From: Oryzibacter oryziterrae
GTDB taxonomy: Bacteria > Pseudomonadota > Alphaproteobacteria > Rhizobiales > Pleomorphomonadaceae
Direction of reading: 5' to 3'
DNA length: 64,000 bases
Assembly: GCF_021864535.1 (NCBI RefSeq)
Contig: NZ_JAKJIC010000014.1
Span: 1-64,000, forward strand
A model generated the notes under the pieces. The model was not told where the DNA came from. It ran no database searches and saw nothing but the letters and a program-made list of their open reading frames with translations. Below, piece after piece: positions 28,794-39,766 of the stretch. How positions within the stretch are numbered: position 1 is the first letter of the stretch; each line of letters begins with the position of its first letter. Position numbers and translations under genes: made by a program.

Positions 28794-30383
28794 ATGACAT
28801 TGAACATCGGAATACCCAAAGAGACTTATCCGGGCGAACGACGCGTCGCCACGGTTCCGGAAGTCGTTGAAAAGCTGATCAAACTTGGCTTCACGGTTTC
28901 CGTGGAAAGCCACGCGGGCGAGGGCGCTTCCGTCTCCGACGAGGCCTTTGCCGCCGCCGGAGCGACGATCGCCGCCACTGCGGCCGAGCTTTATGCTGCG
29001 GCCGACATCATCTTCAAGGTGCGCGCCCCGAGCTTCGAGGAAGTGGCGCAGCTGAAGGCCGGCACGACGCTGATCTCCTTCATCTGGCCGGCGCAGAACC
29101 CGGAGCTGATGCAGAAGCTGGCCGACGCCAAGGTGACGGTGCTCGCCATGGACTGCCTGCCGCGCCAGCTGAGCCGCGCGCAGAAGATGGATGCGCTGAC
29201 CTCCATGGCCGGCATCACCGGCTATCGCGCCGTCATCGAGGCGGCCAATGCCTTCGGGCGCTTCTTCAATGGCCAGATCACCGCCGCGGGCAAGATCCCG
29301 CCGGCCAAGGTGTTCATCGCCGGTGCCGGTGTCGCCGGTCTTGCCGCCATCGGTACGGCGGCCAATCTCGGCGCCGTGGTGCGCGCCAACGATACGCGCG
29401 CCGAAGTGGCCGATCAGGTCAAGTCGCTGGGCGGCGAGTTCGTCAAGGTCGACTATGAGGAAGAGGGCTCGGGCGGTGGCGGTTACGCCAAGGTGATGTC
29501 CGAGGGCTTCCAGGCGGCGCAGCGGCAGATGTATGCCACTGAGGTCAAGAATGCCGACATCGTCATCACCACCGCGCTGATCCCCGGCAAGCCGGCCCCC
29601 AAGCTGATCACGGCGGAAATGGTGCAGTCGATGAAGGCCGGTTCGGTGATCATCGATCTGGCCGGCGAGCAGGGCGGCAACTGCGAGCTGACGGTTCCCG
29701 GTGAATCGGTGGTGCGCCATGGCGTGACCATCGTCGGCTACACCGACATGCCGAGCCGCCTCGCCAAGCAGTCGTCGACGCTCTATGGCACCAACCTGCT
29801 GCGTCTCGCCGAAGAGCTGTGCAAGACCAAGGACGGCATTATCGACGTCAACATGGACGACGACGCCATCCGCGGGCTGACGGTGATCAAGGAAGGTGCG
29901 GTCACCTGGCCGGCGCCGCCGATCAAGCTGCCGCCCCCGCCGCCGCCCAAGCCCGCGGCTGCCATCAAGCCGGCCGACAAGAAGGGCGGGCATGGCCACG
30001 GCTCGAGCGAGCCGATGGATCTGAAGACGCTGAGCATCGTGTTCGGCGTTGCGGCCGTGCTGTTCGCGCTGGTGGGTGCCTATGCGCCGGCGGCCTTCCT
30101 CGGCCATTTCACCGTGTTCGCGCTGGCCTGCTTCGTCGGCTACATGGTGGTGTGGAACGTGACGCCGTCGCTGCATACGCCGCTGATGAGCGTGACCAAC
30201 GCCATCTCCTCGATCATCTGCATCGGTGCGCTGATCCAGATCGCGCCGCCGCTCGCAGCCGGCATCGTCAGGCCGAACATCGTGATCGGCATCATCGCCT
30301 TCATCGGTATCACGCTGACGGCCGTCAACATGTTCGGTGGCTTTGCGGTGACCCGCCGCATGCTGGCGATGTTCCGCAAGTAA
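28794..30383 (+). CDS. pntA: Proton-translocating NAD(P) transhydrogenase subunit alpha, fused form
   Basis: A 529-residue subunit from the ATG at 28794 (GCGAGAG upstream). The N-terminal NAD(H)-binding dI domain shows [18 protein letters not shown] and the Rossmann motif [13 protein letters not shown]. After about residue 385 there is a poly-proline linker ([10 protein letters not shown]) and a His/Gly segment (GGHGHGSS), then a C-terminal domain with four predicted membrane helices (about 415-525), equal to PntAB. It thus has the E. coli-like fused architecture rather than split pntAA/pntAB genes. It couples proton entry to NADPH production. pntB follows 13 bases downstream. Confidence 0.96.
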   Translation: MTLNIGIPKETYPGERRVATVPEVVEKLIKLGFTVSVESHAGEGASVSDEAFAAAGATIAATAAELYAAADIIFKVRAPSFEEVAQLKAGTTLISFIWPAQNPELMQKLADAKVTVLAMDCLPRQLSRAQKMDALTSMAGITGYRAVIEAANAFGRFFNGQITAAGKIPPAKVFIAGAGVAGLAAIGTAANLGAVVRANDTRAEVADQVKSLGGEFVKVDYEEEGSGGGGYAKVMSEGFQAAQRQMYATEVKNADIVITTALIPGKPAPKLITAEMVQSMKAGSVIIDLAGEQGGNCELTVPGESVVRHGVTIVGYTDMPSRLAKQSSTLYGTNLLRLAEELCKTKDGIIDVNMDDDAIRGLTVIKEGAVTWPAPPIKLPPPPPPKPAAAIKPADKKGGHGHGSSEPMDLKTLSIVFGVAAVLFALVGAYAPAAFLGHFTVFALACFVGYMVVWNVTPSLHTPLMSVTNAISSIICIGALIQIAPPLAAGIVRPNIVIGIIAFIGITLTAVNMFGGFAVTRRMLAMFRK

Positions 30384-30396
30384 GGAGACCAGTACA

Positions 30397-31806
30397 ATGT
30401 CCGAAGGTCTTGCGACTGTCTCCTATATCGGAGCGACCATTCTCTTCATCCTGTCGCTCGGCGGCCTGTCCAATCCGGAAACGGCGCGGCGCGGCAACTG
30501 GTTCGGCATCATCGGCATGGGCATCGCGGTGCTGGCCACCGTGCTCGGGCCGCGCGTGTCGGGCGGCGGCATTGCGCTTATCATCGTCGCCATGGCGATC
30601 GGCGGCACCGTCGGCCTCTACGCGGCCAAGAAGGTGCAGATGACGCAGATGCCGGAACTGGTGGCGCTGATGCACAGCCTCGTCGGTCTGGCGGCCTGCA
30701 CCATCGGCTTTGCCAGCTATATCGACACGTCCACGGTGTTCGCGACGCCGGCGGAACAGTCGATCCACGAGGTGGAGATCTACATCGGCATCCTCATCGG
30801 TGCCGTCACCTTCTCCGGTTCGATCATCGCCTTCGGCAAGCTGTCCGGCAAGGTCGGCGGCAAGCCGGTCCTGCTCAAGGGGCGCCATTGGCTGAATCTC
30901 ATGGCCCTGCTGGTGGTGATCTTCTTCGCCTTCGTGTTCCTGGGCTCGGACTCGGGCGCCATGCGCGGCATTTCGCTCGCCGTGATGACGCTGGTTGCGC
31001 TGGGCTTCGGCGTGCATATGGTGATGGCCATCGGCGGCGCCGACATGCCGGTCGTGGTGTCCATGCTGAACAGCTATTCAGGCTGGGCGGCGGCGGCCAC
31101 CGGCTTCATGCTGTCCAACGACCTGTTGATCGTCACCGGTGCGCTGGTGGGCTCGTCGGGTGCCATCCTCAGCTACATCATGTGCCGGGCGATGAACCGC
31201 AACTTCATCTCGGTGATCGCCGGCGGCTTCGGCACCGGTGACGGCGCAAGCTCCGGAGCGTCGGCTGCGGCCGCGCCGCAGGGCGAGGTCAAGGCTGTCT
31301 CGGCTGAGGAAACCGCCGAGATGCTGCGCGAAGCCAAGAGCATCATCATCGTGCCGGGCTATGGCATGGCGGTGGCTCAGGCCCAGCATACGGTCAACGA
31401 GATCACGCAGAAGCTGCGTGCCAAGGGCGTCAACGTGCGCTTCGCCATCCATCCGGTGGCCGGCCGCATGCCGGGGCACATGAACGTGCTCTTGGCCGAA
31501 GCCAAGGTTCCCTATGACATCGTCATGGAGATGGACGAGATCAACGACGACTTCCCGAATACGGATGTGGCCATCGTCATCGGCGCCAATGACATCGTCA
31601 ATCCGGCGGCCGAAGAGGATCCGAACAGCCCGATCGCCGGCATGCCGGTGCTGCAGGTGTGGAAGGCGCACACGACCATCGTGATGAAGCGTTCCATGGC
31701 CTCGGGTTACGCCGGCATCGACAACCCGCTGTTCTACAAGGACAACAACCGCATGCTCTTCGGCGACGCCAAGAAGATGCTGGAAGAGGTTGCCAAGGGG
31801 GTCTGA
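30397..31806 (+). CDS. pntB: NAD(P) transhydrogenase subunit beta
   Basis: A 469-residue subunit. The N-terminal dII part has about eight or nine membrane helices (through about residue 260, [24 protein letters not shown]), including [16 protein letters not shown] with a proton-channel His. The C-terminal dIII domain binds NADP(H): [17 protein letters not shown] and [31 protein letters not shown] are hallmark blocks. AAG GAG lies before the start. Forms the transhydrogenase with PntA in the inner membrane. Terminator at 31900-31932. Confidence 0.97.
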   Translation: MSEGLATVSYIGATILFILSLGGLSNPETARRGNWFGIIGMGIAVLATVLGPRVSGGGIALIIVAMAIGGTVGLYAAKKVQMTQMPELVALMHSLVGLAACTIGFASYIDTSTVFATPAEQSIHEVEIYIGILIGAVTFSGSIIAFGKLSGKVGGKPVLLKGRHWLNLMALLVVIFFAFVFLGSDSGAMRGISLAVMTLVALGFGVHMVMAIGGADMPVVVSMLNSYSGWAAAATGFMLSNDLLIVTGALVGSSGAILSYIMCRAMNRNFISVIAGGFGTGDGASSGASAAAAPQGEVKAVSAEETAEMLREAKSIIIVPGYGMAVAQAQHTVNEITQKLRAKGVNVRFAIHPVAGRMPGHMNVLLAEAKVPYDIVMEMDEINDDFPNTDVAIVIGANDIVNPAAEEDPNSPIAGMPVLQVWKAHTTIVMKRSMASGYAGIDNPLFYKDNNRMLFGDAKKMLEEVAKGV

Positions 31807-31899
31807 GATCCTGACCAGAAATTCTACTGGCGTGGACATCCGGCTCACGCCAGCGAATTTCAGATCAGACTCGGCGCTGTTGCCACATGGACGAATGCG

Positions 31900-31932
31900 A
31901 AAGGCCCCGGTCGCGGAGATCGGGGCCTTTTT
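31900..31932 (+). terminator. Terminator after pntAB
   Basis: AAAGGCCCCG (31900-31909) pairs with CGGGGCCTTT (31921-31930) around an 11-base loop, followed by TT and CGTTT. It lies about 95 bases past the pntB stop. Confidence 0.82.
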
Positions 31933-32032
31933 CGTTTCGCATTATCCTCAAGACGGCTGGCGCCCGAAAGTCTGCGATGCCAGATTGATATCGCTGCCTG
32001 ATTCCGCAAGGCCCAGCAGAAAGTCGCGCCGC

Positions 32033-32545
32033 ATGTCCGAACTCCCGTCCGATCCCCGTCTTCTCGAAATGACCGTGCTGATGACGCCCGACATGGCGAA
32101 CTTCTCCGGCAAGGTACACGGCGGGGCGCTGCTCAATCTGCTCGATCGCGTCGCCTTCTCCTGTGCCTCGCGCTACAGCCAGCAATATGCGGTGACGCTG
32201 TCGGTGGATCAGGTGATCTTCAAGGAGCCGATCCAGGTGGGCGAACTGGTGACCTTCCGGGCGTCGGTGAACTATGCCGGCCGCACGTCGATGGAGATCG
32301 GCATCCGCGTCGAGGCGGAGAATATCCGCTCGGGCGTGCGGCGTCACACCAACTCCTGCTATTTCACCATGGTCGCAGTGGACGACGCCGGCAAGCCGGC
32401 GCCGGTGCCGGCCTGGGTGCCGCAATCGGCCGTCGACCTCAGGCGGCACAAGGCGGCGGAGTTGCGCCGGACCTTGCGTCGCGAGTTTGCCGAACGGCTC
32501 GAGGCGGTGGCGACCCATGGCGAGGACGTGCCACAGGCTCGCTGA
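32033..32545 (+). CDS. Acyl-CoA thioesterase (YciA/hotdog family)
   Basis: A 170-residue hotdog-fold thioesterase. NFSGKVHGGALLNLLDRVAFSCASRYSQQYAVTLSVDQVIF contains the N-x-x-G-x-x-H-G-G and Asp active-site pattern of the YciA/BACH family. The C-terminal helix (HKAAELRRTLRREFAERLEAV) is strongly basic and helical. The start at 32033 (MSELPSDPRLLEMTVLM) matches family N-termini; upstream in-frame sequence back to 31790 runs through the pntB terminator and is not coding. It hydrolyses cytosolic acyl-CoAs; the chain-length preference cannot be told. Confidence 0.92.
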   Translation: MSELPSDPRLLEMTVLMTPDMANFSGKVHGGALLNLLDRVAFSCASRYSQQYAVTLSVDQVIFKEPIQVGELVTFRASVNYAGRTSMEIGIRVEAENIRSGVRRHTNSCYFTMVAVDDAGKPAPVPAWVPQSAVDLRRHKAAELRRTLRREFAERLEAVATHGEDVPQAR

Positions 32546-32554
32546 CGCGGCGGC

Positions 32555-33757
32555 TCAGGCGGCGGCGTCCCATCTGGGGAAGGGATCGTTGAGGCCGCGC
32601 CAGCAGTCCGGGCGGAAGTTCTGCTGCGGGACCAGACAGGCGTCGAGCTCGGCGGTCAGGCGCACCTCGTCCATGGGGTCGATGCCGATGAAGACGATTT
32701 CCTGGCGGCGGTCACCCCATTCGGGATCCATGTAGGGCGCCATGACGGCGCGCCAGTCGGCGCTGTCGGGCCAGCGCTCGCGCGGCACGGAGGCCCACCA
32801 CAGGCCGCGCCGGCCCGCCCGCACGAGCGCGCCCGACTGGGCGAGTTCGCCCACGTGATCGGGGCGGGACGCCAGCCAGAAGAAGCCCTTGGCGCGGATG
32901 ACGCCGGGCCAGGGGCGATTGGTGAAGGCGTGGAAACGGGCGGGATCGAAGGGGCGGCGGGCGCGATAGACGAAGGAGCGCACGCCATATTCCTCGGTTT
33001 CCGGCACATGCTCGGCAAAGCCGTTGAGTTCCTTGAACCAGAGCGGGTGGGTCTGTGCCTTGTCGAAATCGAACAGGCCGGTGTCCAGCACCTCGGCGAG
33101 CGGCACGCGGCCGTGCGCGGCTTCGAGGATGCGGGCGTCGGGGTTGAGCGCGACGACGATCTTGCGGGCGGTGTCGAGGGCCGCAGTGGAGGCGATGTCG
33201 GCCTTGTTGAGGATCACCACGTCGGCAAACTCGATCTGCTCGACCAGGAGGTCGACGAGGGCGCGCTCGTCACTTTCGCCGGCGGTCTCGCCGCGGTCCT
33301 TCAGGAAGTCCTGGCTGGAATAGTTGGCAGTGAGCTGGGCGGCATCGACCACGGTGACCATGCAGTCGAGACGGGCGACGTCGGACAGGCTGCGGCCATC
33401 CTCGTCGCGGAAATCAAACGTGGCGGCCACCGGCAGCGGCTCGGCAATGCCGGTGCCTTCGATGACGAGATAATCGAACCGCCCCTCTGCGGCGAGGCGG
33501 TTGACCTCGGTGAGCAGATCGTCGCGCAGGGTGCAGCAGATGCAGCCGTTGGTCATCTCCACCAGTTTTTCCTCGGTGCGCGACAGGCCCCCGTCCTGCC
33601 GCACCAGTTCGGCGTCGATGTTCACTTCGCTCATGTCGTTGACGATGACGGCGACGCGGCGCCCCTCGCGATTGGCGAGAATATGATTGAGCAGCGTGGT
33701 CTTGCCGGCGCCGAGGAAGCCGGAGAGGACGGTGACGGGAAGCCGCTTGTCGGCCAT
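32555..33757 (-). CDS. COG0523 GTPase, putative zinc metallochaperone (ZigA/YciC-like)
   Basis: A 400-residue G3E GTPase. Walker [13 protein letters not shown] (13-24), the metal motif NGCICCTL (CxCC at 72-75), Walker [11 protein letters not shown], base motif LNKAD, and a C-terminal CobW_C domain (about 265-380) are all present. Family members supply zinc or other metals to client proteins during starvation. AAGGAG precedes the ATG at 33757. A Zur-type palindrome lies at 33778-33797, 21 bases upstream, strongly suggesting zinc-responsive repression. No His-rich metal loop is obvious. The gene diverges from an unknown small gene across the same operator. Confidence 0.95.
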   Translation of the reverse strand: MADKRLPVTVLSGFLGAGKTTLLNHILANREGRRVAVIVNDMSEVNIDAELVRQDGGLSRTEEKLVEMTNGCICCTLRDDLLTEVNRLAAEGRFDYLVIEGTGIAEPLPVAATFDFRDEDGRSLSDVARLDCMVTVVDAAQLTANYSSQDFLKDRGETAGESDERALVDLLVEQIEFADVVILNKADIASTAALDTARKIVVALNPDARILEAAHGRVPLAEVLDTGLFDFDKAQTHPLWFKELNGFAEHVPETEEYGVRSFVYRARRPFDPARFHAFTNRPWPGVIRAKGFFWLASRPDHVGELAQSGALVRAGRRGLWWASVPRERWPDSADWRAVMAPYMDPEWGDRRQEIVFIGIDPMDEVRLTAELDACLVPQQNFRPDCWRGLNDPFPRWDAAA

Positions 33758-33777
33758 TGCGGAAGCTCCTTGCTATG

Positions 33778-33797
33778 TGTAATGTTATAACGTTACA
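33778..33797. promoter_or_regulatory. Zur-type operator
   Basis: TGTAATGTTATAACGTTACA is a near-perfect palindrome matching the alphaproteobacterial Zur consensus GTNATGTTATAACATNAC at all but one position (G for A). It lies between the COG0523 GTPase start (33757, minus) and the unknown gene start (33888, plus), in an AT island in high-GC DNA. Confidence 0.85.
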
Positions 33798-33887
33798 TAT
33801 GGCTATGACGGATAGCAGGTGTCCGTCAAGGGGCTTTGGGGCGCAGGCGTGCGGGCTGTGGGCAAGACAGGCAGCCCGGGCACAGGA

Positions 33888-34193
33888 ATGGCAGGAGACT
33901 ATGGATTGGCTTTCGTGAACCCCTTTGCGCCGAGGCGAGCCTCCATCAGCGACGAACGGCGCGAGGCCCTCAGGGCCGCGGTGCGGGCGCATGGCGATTG
34001 TGATGGCGCGACGATCACGCTCTCCGAGCTTGCCTGTCGCGACCAGGGCTGCGCCGAGGTGGAAACCGTGATCCTGATCACCGAAGCCAAGCGACAAAGC
34101 CGGGCTTTGCGGCTGCACAAGCGCCTGTCAGAGGTGACGGAAACCTGCATCCGCGAGGCGATTGACGCCGGCGGGCTGCGCACTCTGGAGTGA
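33888..34193 (+). CDS. Conserved small protein divergent from the zinc GTPase
   Basis: A 101-residue cytosolic protein. Starts are possible at ATG 33888, TTG 33906 or GTG 33915; AGGAG lies just before the latter two. A striking block is ITLSELACRDQGCAEVETVILI, with two cysteines four residues apart and a conserved-looking ELAC..GC..VET pattern. An Arg-rich helix (ISDERREALRAAVRAHG) precedes it, and EAKRQSRALRLHKRL follows. No function is known to me. Its position across the Zur-type operator suggests a zinc-limitation role; the Cys pair could bind metal. This is inference. Confidence 0.72.
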   Translation: MAGDYGLAFVNPFAPRRASISDERREALRAAVRAHGDCDGATITLSELACRDQGCAEVETVILITEAKRQSRALRLHKRLSEVTETCIREAIDAGGLRTLE

Positions 34194-34220
34194 TCGATCG
34201 TTCCTGAAAGGCGCCGACGG

Positions 34221-35378
34221 TTATTCCGCCGCCGCCGCGCTGATGCCGCGTTCGGTCAGTTCGATGAACCCGCCGCCGAGCACACGGGCTTCGTCGCCGG
34301 GAGCGTCGTAGAGGACGCAGGCCTGACCGGGGGCAATGCCATGTTCGCCGTCGATCAGGTCGACGACGATGCGGTCGTTGTCCTTCTGCAGCAGGGCGGC
34401 CTGGGGCGCGCGGGAGGAGCGGACCTTGGCGTAGATCACGCGCTGGCCGAGGGCGGCTTCTTCGAGCGAACCGCCGCCGATCCAGTTGAGATCGCGCAGG
34501 CGCAGGCGGCGTGTCATCAGCGCTTCGCGCGGGCCGACGATGACGCGGCTGGTGGCCGCGTCCAGGCGGATGACGAAGAGCGGTTCGCCGGTGGCGACGC
34601 CGAGGCCCTTCCGCTGGCCGACGGTGTAATGGATGATGCCGGTGTGGCGGCCGAGCACGCGGCCGTCCACATGGACGATGTCGCCGGCTTCCACCGCGTT
34701 GGGCTTCAGGCGCTCGATCACGTCGGCATACTTGCCCTCGGGCACGAAGCAGATGTCCTGGCTGTCGTGCTTGTCGGCGATTTCGAGGCCGAACTCGCGG
34801 GCGAGTTCGCGCGTCTCGGGCTTGGTGAGGCCGCCGAGCGGGAAGCGCAGGAAATCGAGCTGATCCTGCGTGGTGGCGAAGAGGAAATAGCTCTGGTCGC
34901 GGTCGAGATCGACCGGCCGATACATGCTGCGGTGGGCGCCTTCGAGGCGCGAGCGCACGTAATGGCCGGTGGCCAGCGCCTTGGCGCCGAGCGATCGGGC
35001 GGTGTCCAGAAGGTCGGAGAACTTGACCGTCTGGTTGCAGGCGACGCAGGGGATCGGCGTTTCGCCGGCAATGTAGCTCTGGGCAAAGCGCTCGATCACC
35101 TGCTCGCGGAAGCGGCTTTCATAATCGAGCACATAATGGGGAATGCCGAGGCGGGCGGCGACTTCGCGGGCGTCGTGAATGTCCTGTCCGGCGCAGCAGG
35201 CACCCTTGCGATGGATGGCCTCGCCATGGTCGTAGAGCTGCAAGGTCATGCCGACGACGTCATAGCCCTCGCGTTTGAGGAGGCCGGCCACCACGGAACT
35301 GTCGACGCCGCCGGACATGGCGACGACGACGCGGGTGTCTTCCGGACGTCCTTCAAGATCGAGGCTGTTCAACATCAT
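34221..35378 (-). CDS. mnmA: tRNA-specific 2-thiouridylase MnmA
   Basis: A 385-residue enzyme that adds sulfur to U34 of tRNA Lys, Glu and Gln. The PP-loop SGGVDSSV lies at 22-29; the first catalytic Cys is in [12 protein letters not shown] and the second in [21 protein letters not shown] and GATGEPLFV-like [12 protein letters not shown] are further signatures. The start at 35378 (or 35375, adjacent ATGs) follows GGATAG. The gene converges with the small unknown, 27 bases apart, and diverges from fliK. Ends in a short Ala/Glu tail. Confidence 0.97.
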   Translation of the reverse strand: MMLNSLDLEGRPEDTRVVVAMSGGVDSSVVAGLLKREGYDVVGMTLQLYDHGEAIHRKGACCAGQDIHDAREVAARLGIPHYVLDYESRFREQVIERFAQSYIAGETPIPCVACNQTVKFSDLLDTARSLGAKALATGHYVRSRLEGAHRSMYRPVDLDRDQSYFLFATTQDQLDFLRFPLGGLTKPETRELAREFGLEIADKHDSQDICFVPEGKYADVIERLKPNAVEAGDIVHVDGRVLGRHTGIIHYTVGQRKGLGVATGEPLFVIRLDAATSRVIVGPREALMTRRLRLRDLNWIGGGSLEEAALGQRVIYAKVRSSRAPQAALLQKDNDRIVVDLIDGEHGIAPGQACVLYDAPGDEARVLGGGFIELTERGISAAAAE

Positions 35379-35684
35379 CGCTATCCATCGCCGTCCGCCT
35401 GAGGCGGCACGGTGCAGCAAGGCGGCAGTGGCGCCGCAAAAACCACTCTTTTCATAGCCTGTTTGCCGCAAGGGCTCCAGCGGGAAAGCTGGATTGCAGA
35501 CCGGCAGTTTCTGCCGGGCTCTCAGGAAACTCCTGCCGGGGCAGTCAGGCTGTCTGAAGCCGGCATATGGGATCAGGGGGCGGAAAATCAAGCTTTTCTG
35601 CCTCTCGAGCTGCCTGAGGGCAGTTGGCCCCGCTGTTGCAGAGAAAAGAGCGAGTCTTTGTATTCGCGCGAAACCCGGATTCCC
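35379..35684. other. Divergent promoter region mnmA / fliK
   Basis: No gene seen. The right end carries the sigma-54 element at 35625-35639. The left end presumably holds the mnmA promoter, which I cannot pick out. Confidence 0.5.
35625..35639 (+). promoter_or_regulatory. Sigma-54 promoter of fliK
   Basis: TTGGCCCCGCTGTTGCA contains the -24 GG (35626-35627) and -12 GC (35638-35639) separated by exactly 10 bases, fitting TGGCNC-N5-TTGCA. Transcription would begin near 35651, giving a 34-base leader to the fliK ATG. FlbD, encoded at 44595, is the likely activator. Confidence 0.7.
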
Positions 35685-38600
35685 ATGTCGAGTGTAGCCC
35701 CTCTTCCTTCCCTGTTTCAGATGCCGGCCGCCCAGGGCGGTCTGATCGGCGATCTGACGGCTGTTCCGGCCGGCGCTGCGCCGTCGACGGGTGAGGGGGC
35801 TATCTCCTTCTTTGGCCTGGTTTCGGCCGAGGCTGCGTCCACGGCCGTGTCGGCCCCGGTGGGGGGCGTGGTCGAGGGACAAGTTGTGAAGACGGCGGAC
35901 GCGACGCCGGTCGCGCCGGAACTGGCGCCCGAGCGGGCCGCAGGTACCGTCGATCTCGCGTCCTTGCTGGCGACCACTGAGGCGCTGGATCAAGGTGCCG
36001 ACAGCGCGCCGAACTCTGCGGTGGCTGGCGATCCCGCGCAGCTTGCCTATGCGCAGCCGGTTGCGAGCGTTGACGCCAGCGTAGCGGCGGACACGCCGGT
36101 TGATGCACCGGTGGCGCAGCCATCGCAAACGACGGCATCCCTTCAAGTTCTCCTCGACCTGTTGCAGACGGCGCCGACTGAGGCTGTGGCGCCGGTTGTC
36201 GATGCGCCGGCGACGGTGCAGAGCCCCGTGGTAGCCGCGACCACCGCGGTGGTCGCAGCCCCGGAAGACGAGCCTGCCGTTGCCGCCCCGAAGGCCGATG
36301 CCGATGCATCCGTGACGCCCGTGGTTGCCGATCCGGCGGCACTGGTCGCGGCGCTTCAGTTGCAGATTCCCGTGGCTCCGAAGGCAGATTCGGTGCCGGT
36401 TGCTCCGGCCGTGGCGGCTCCTGATCGCCTTGGTGTTGAAGACGCGGTTCCAGCAGATCGCACCCCGGTTCCGTCTTTCGTGCCGGAGATGGCCGCCGCG
36501 CCGGTGCCGCAGTCGCCGATCGAAGAGGCGCCTGTCGATGCGGCTGCCAAGACCGATCGCGCAGCTGAGCGGGGCGAGTTTGTCACTGCCGCTTCGTCTG
36601 CCGTCGACCCGTCAAAGGTGCGGCCGGCGCCGGCAGCTCTGGCGCCCGCCGCCGAACAGCCGGTCGCGGCGCCTGCCGATGTGACCGCTCCCATCAATTT
36701 GCAGACAGTGGCGCCCGTTGTGGCGGCGCCGGCGGATGACGTGGTGCCGCAGAGCCAGCCGCTCAGCGCGGAAGCGGCGCCGGAAGCCGTCTCTGCCGAT
36801 GCCGCGACGCCTGTCCAGGTTTCTGAGCAAGTTGCGCCGCAGGCGGCGCAGGACGTCTTGACCGAGGCGGTGGCCGAGGTCGCGGCTCCAAATGTTGCCA
36901 AGCCGGTTGCGATGCCCGCTGCTGCGTCCAGCGTCGAGGCTCCGGTGGTTGCGCCCAAGGCGGACCAAGTGGCCATGCCGGTGGTCGAGGCAGTTGCCGC
37001 CAACGTGTCGCCTGTTACCGCTGACGTGCCCCCCGTTGCCACTGATGTGCCCCCCGTTGTCGCTGACGCGTCCCCTGCTGTCGTTTCCGAAAAGCCGGTC
37101 GCGTCCCCGACGAGCGCTCCAAAGGCGGAAGTCTCTGTCGACGCGGCCATTGTTTCGGCTTCGGTGGCTGTCGATGCGCTGAAGGCGATGCCGGCCGTCG
37201 AACAGGCTTCCGTCACGGTGCCGGAGGCGGCGACAGTTCCGGCGGCGGTGCAGGAAGCAGTGGCTTCTCCTGCCCGTCCTGCCGAAAGCGATGACGATCA
37301 GACACAGGCTGCTGTTGCGCCGGCGGCGGTGCCGGCTACTCCGTCTGTGGTGGCGGTTGGCGACGTCGCGGCGCAGGTGGCGCCCGTGGCTCCGGTCGTG
37401 CCGACGGTGGCTGCACCCACGCCCCAGCCGGTGACACTCGATCTCGCAGAAGCCCCTGCCGTGCGGCAGGCCGCGCCTGTGGCCGCACAAGCGCCAATGC
37501 CGTCCGCCAAGGTGGCGGTTGCCCGGCTGGCCGCTGACGGTGAGTTCCAGGCCGCACTGAACACGCTTGCCGATGTCGCGGTGTCCGATGTCGCGGTGAC
37601 CGTGACGCAGACGCCGGTGGCAGCGCCAGCGGTGGAAAAGCCTGCGGCGGCTCCCGTTGTCGCCGGTCCCGCCCCGACTGTTCCTGCGATGGTCCCGGCT
37701 CACGTTGCTGTTCCTGTTCAGGCCGACGTGCCCGCTCCGGCTCAGGCCAGCCCGCTTCCGACGGCGCCAGCCGAAACGCCGGTGGTGTCCGCTGAGCCGG
37801 TGGCGGCGGGTTCGGTGTCCGTGCAGGCGAATGCAAAACTCGATGAGTCGGCGGCGGCCCCGACAGTGGTGCCGCAGCCCGTGCAGCAGGCTGTCGCAGC
37901 GCCGGTTTCGGCCCCGGTCGATATGGCTGAGGCAGTCGGCCCGGCTGTGACGCTCGTGGTTCCAGAGCCGGTTTCGCCAGCAACCTCCGAGGCCCCCAAG
38001 GCCAATGCGGCTCCGCAGCCCGTTGCTCCAGTGGAGCCCCGGCCGGCCCAGACCGCAACCCCACAGCCTTCGGTTGACCGCCCCGTGACGGATGCGGTCG
38101 GTGTGCCGGCACAGACGGCTCCTGTTGTGGCCGTGGCCAATGCCGCGCTGCAAGGGCAGGCGGGCGATGCGGACGTCGCCAGCACCGATGTTGCGACGGC
38201 CACAGCCGCCAGCCTCGCCACTGCCGCCGTGCAGGTGCGCCTGACCAGCGATCGCCGCGCCAGCACCGAAACGACCTCGTCGACCGTGTCGGACGGCGTC
38301 AGCGCGTCGACGGGCGGTGCCGTGGGGACGTCGGCCTTCGGTCTCGCCGAGCGCAAGACGGTGACCGGAATTTCCAATGCCGCCAAGGCCTTCGTCGAGC
38401 GCCTGCGGCAGGGGACGCAGGATACCCCGATATCGGACAAGGGCAGCGACACAGGCGTAACAAACCTGGCCGGCCTGACAGGAAGTCAGCAATCCGCGAA
38501 TGCCCCGACAGCCCCGGCAACCGCAGAAGCGGGCGGGGCTGGCTTCTCTCGCGCGGTTCCCGTGGCCCATGTGGGAGCCGAGATCGTCCGGCAAGCGACC

Positions 38601-38990
38601 AGTGGCGAGACCAGCTTCTCGGTGCGGCTGCATCCGGAAGAGCTCGGCCGGATCGACGTGAAGCTCGACTTCGGTTCGGATGGCTCGGCCAGGGCACATC
38701 TGACGGTTGAACGCGCCGACACGCTGGACACGCTGAGCCGCGACCAGCGCCAGATCGAACAGACGCTGCGCGACGCTGGCTTCAGCACGCGTGACGGATC
38801 GGTGTCTCTCTCGCTGCGCCAGGATGGCGGCGGCGATCGCCCCAATCAGGGGCAATGGAACCAGCAGCAGGGCGAGAATCGCCCGCGCTACTACGCTGAT
38901 GCAGCGGGCACCGAGGGCGATGCGTCGACCTCGGTGGTCGCGGACGTCTACCGCGGGCGGCGTGACGCCCTGGTCGACATGAAGGTTTGA
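35685..38990 (+). CDS. fliK: Flagellar hook-length control protein FliK, very long form
   Basis: A 1101-residue protein, two to three times the usual 400-600 residues. Residues about 1-940 are Ala/Val/Pro-rich, low-complexity and probably act as the molecular ruler; no folded domain is visible in them. The C-terminal FliK domain (about 965-1060, [52 protein letters not shown]) is the part that switches FlhB export specificity. The start [17 protein letters not shown] is reached 34 bases after the predicted sigma-54 transcription start. flgD follows 13 bases downstream. Confidence 0.93.
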   Translation: MSSVAPLPSLFQMPAAQGGLIGDLTAVPAGAAPSTGEGAISFFGLVSAEAASTAVSAPVGGVVEGQVVKTADATPVAPELAPERAAGTVDLASLLATTEALDQGADSAPNSAVAGDPAQLAYAQPVASVDASVAADTPVDAPVAQPSQTTASLQVLLDLLQTAPTEAVAPVVDAPATVQSPVVAATTAVVAAPEDEPAVAAPKADADASVTPVVADPAALVAALQLQIPVAPKADSVPVAPAVAAPDRLGVEDAVPADRTPVPSFVPEMAAAPVPQSPIEEAPVDAAAKTDRAAERGEFVTAASSAVDPSKVRPAPAALAPAAEQPVAAPADVTAPINLQTVAPVVAAPADDVVPQSQPLSAEAAPEAVSADAATPVQVSEQVAPQAAQDVLTEAVAEVAAPNVAKPVAMPAAASSVEAPVVAPKADQVAMPVVEAVAANVSPVTADVPPVATDVPPVVADASPAVVSEKPVASPTSAPKAEVSVDAAIVSASVAVDALKAMPAVEQASVTVPEAATVPAAVQEAVASPARPAESDDDQTQAAVAPAAVPATPSVVAVGDVAAQVAPVAPVVPTVAAPTPQPVTLDLAEAPAVRQAAPVAAQAPMPSAKVAVARLAADGEFQAALNTLADVAVSDVAVTVTQTPVAAPAVEKPAAAPVVAGPAPTVPAMVPAHVAVPVQADVPAPAQASPLPTAPAETPVVSAEPVAAGSVSVQANAKLDESAAAPTVVPQPVQQAVAAPVSAPVDMAEAVGPAVTLVVPEPVSPATSEAPKANAAPQPVAPVEPRPAQTATPQPSVDRPVTDAVGVPAQTAPVVAVANAALQGQAGDADVASTDVATATAASLATAAVQVRLTSDRRASTETTSSTVSDGVSASTGGAVGTSAFGLAERKTVTGISNAAKAFVERLRQGTQDTPISDKGSDTGVTNLAGLTGSQQSANAPTAPATAEAGGAGFSRAVPVAHVGAEIVRQATSGETSFSVRLHPEELGRIDVKLDFGSDGSARAHLTVERADTLDTLSRDQRQIEQTLRDAGFSTRDGSVSLSLRQDGGGDRPNQGQWNQQQGENRPRYYADAAGTEGDASTSVVADVYRGRRDALVDMKV

Positions 38991-39003
38991 GGACGGTGAC
39001 GCC

Positions 39004-39690
39004 ATGAGCACAGTCGGCTCCACCAATACCGCCACCAGCGGCAGCCTGACCGGCAACAAGACCACCGGTTCGTCCGCCACAAACGCGATGATGGCCAACT
39101 ACAACACGTTCCTGTCGTTGTTGACCACCCAGCTCAGGACGCAGAACCCGCTGGAGCCGATGGACGCTGACAAGTTCACCCAGCAGCTGGTGCAGTATTC
39201 TGCGGTCGAACAGCAGATCCAGACGAACGACAAGCTGACCAACATGCTGTCGACGCTGACGTCCAACGCCGCCTTGCAGCTGGTCAACTATCTTGGCAAG
39301 GACGTTACCGCCTATTCCGACACCACCAAGTTCCAGTCGGGCAAGGCGAGTTGGTCGTTGAACTCGGGCGAGGCGGTGACGGGCGCCGAGGTGACCATTA
39401 CCAACTCGGCCGGCGCTGTCGTTTACAAGGGGACGACGGCCCTGACAAAAGGGGCGAACAGCTACAGCTGGGACGGCAAGGGAACCGACGGGACCGATTG
39501 GTCGAAGTCAGACGATACCTATACCATTTCCGTTTCGGCAACCAATTCCAAGGGCACGGCGGTGGACGTGACGACGGAGATCTCCGGCACGGTCAAGCGG
39601 GTCGATACCTCGTCGAGCCAGCCTTTCCTGGAGATCAACGGATCGCTTGTCCCGCTCTCGAGCCTCATCTCCATCGGAACGACGTCGTAA
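39004..39690 (+). CDS. flgD: Flagellar hook assembly scaffold FlgD
   Basis: A 228-residue protein that caps the growing hook. The N-terminal region (about 25-90) carries the FlgD signature NTFLSLLTTQLRTQNPLEPMDADKFTQQLVQYSAVEQQ; the C-terminal part is an Ig-like/tudor region (ITNSAGAVVYKG..YSWDGKGTDGTDWSKSDDTYTISV). Length and layout are normal. AGGACGGTG precedes the ATG. It forms a unit with fliK and is closed by a terminator at 39731-39766. Confidence 0.96.
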   Translation: MSTVGSTNTATSGSLTGNKTTGSSATNAMMANYNTFLSLLTTQLRTQNPLEPMDADKFTQQLVQYSAVEQQIQTNDKLTNMLSTLTSNAALQLVNYLGKDVTAYSDTTKFQSGKASWSLNSGEAVTGAEVTITNSAGAVVYKGTTALTKGANSYSWDGKGTDGTDWSKSDDTYTISVSATNSKGTAVDVTTEISGTVKRVDTSSSQPFLEINGSLVPLSSLISIGTTS

Positions 39691-39730
39691 CAGGAGCGTT
39701 CGAGCCCTTTCCCGAGGATGGAAGCCTGTT

Positions 39731-39766
39731 CGTGAAGCCCGCCCTGGCGCTTCACGACGGGTTTTT
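39731..39766 (+). terminator. Terminator after fliK-flgD
   Basis: CGTGAAGC (39731-39738) pairs with GCTTCACG (39749-39756), and GTTTTTG follows after ACGG. It lies 41 bases past the flgD stop. Confidence 0.7.

Noticed and set aside
36612-39098. 828-codon minus-strand open frame opposite fliK
   Set aside because: Arg/His/Gly-rich translation is the mirror of the Ala/Val/Pro-rich FliK; no domain and no start signal.
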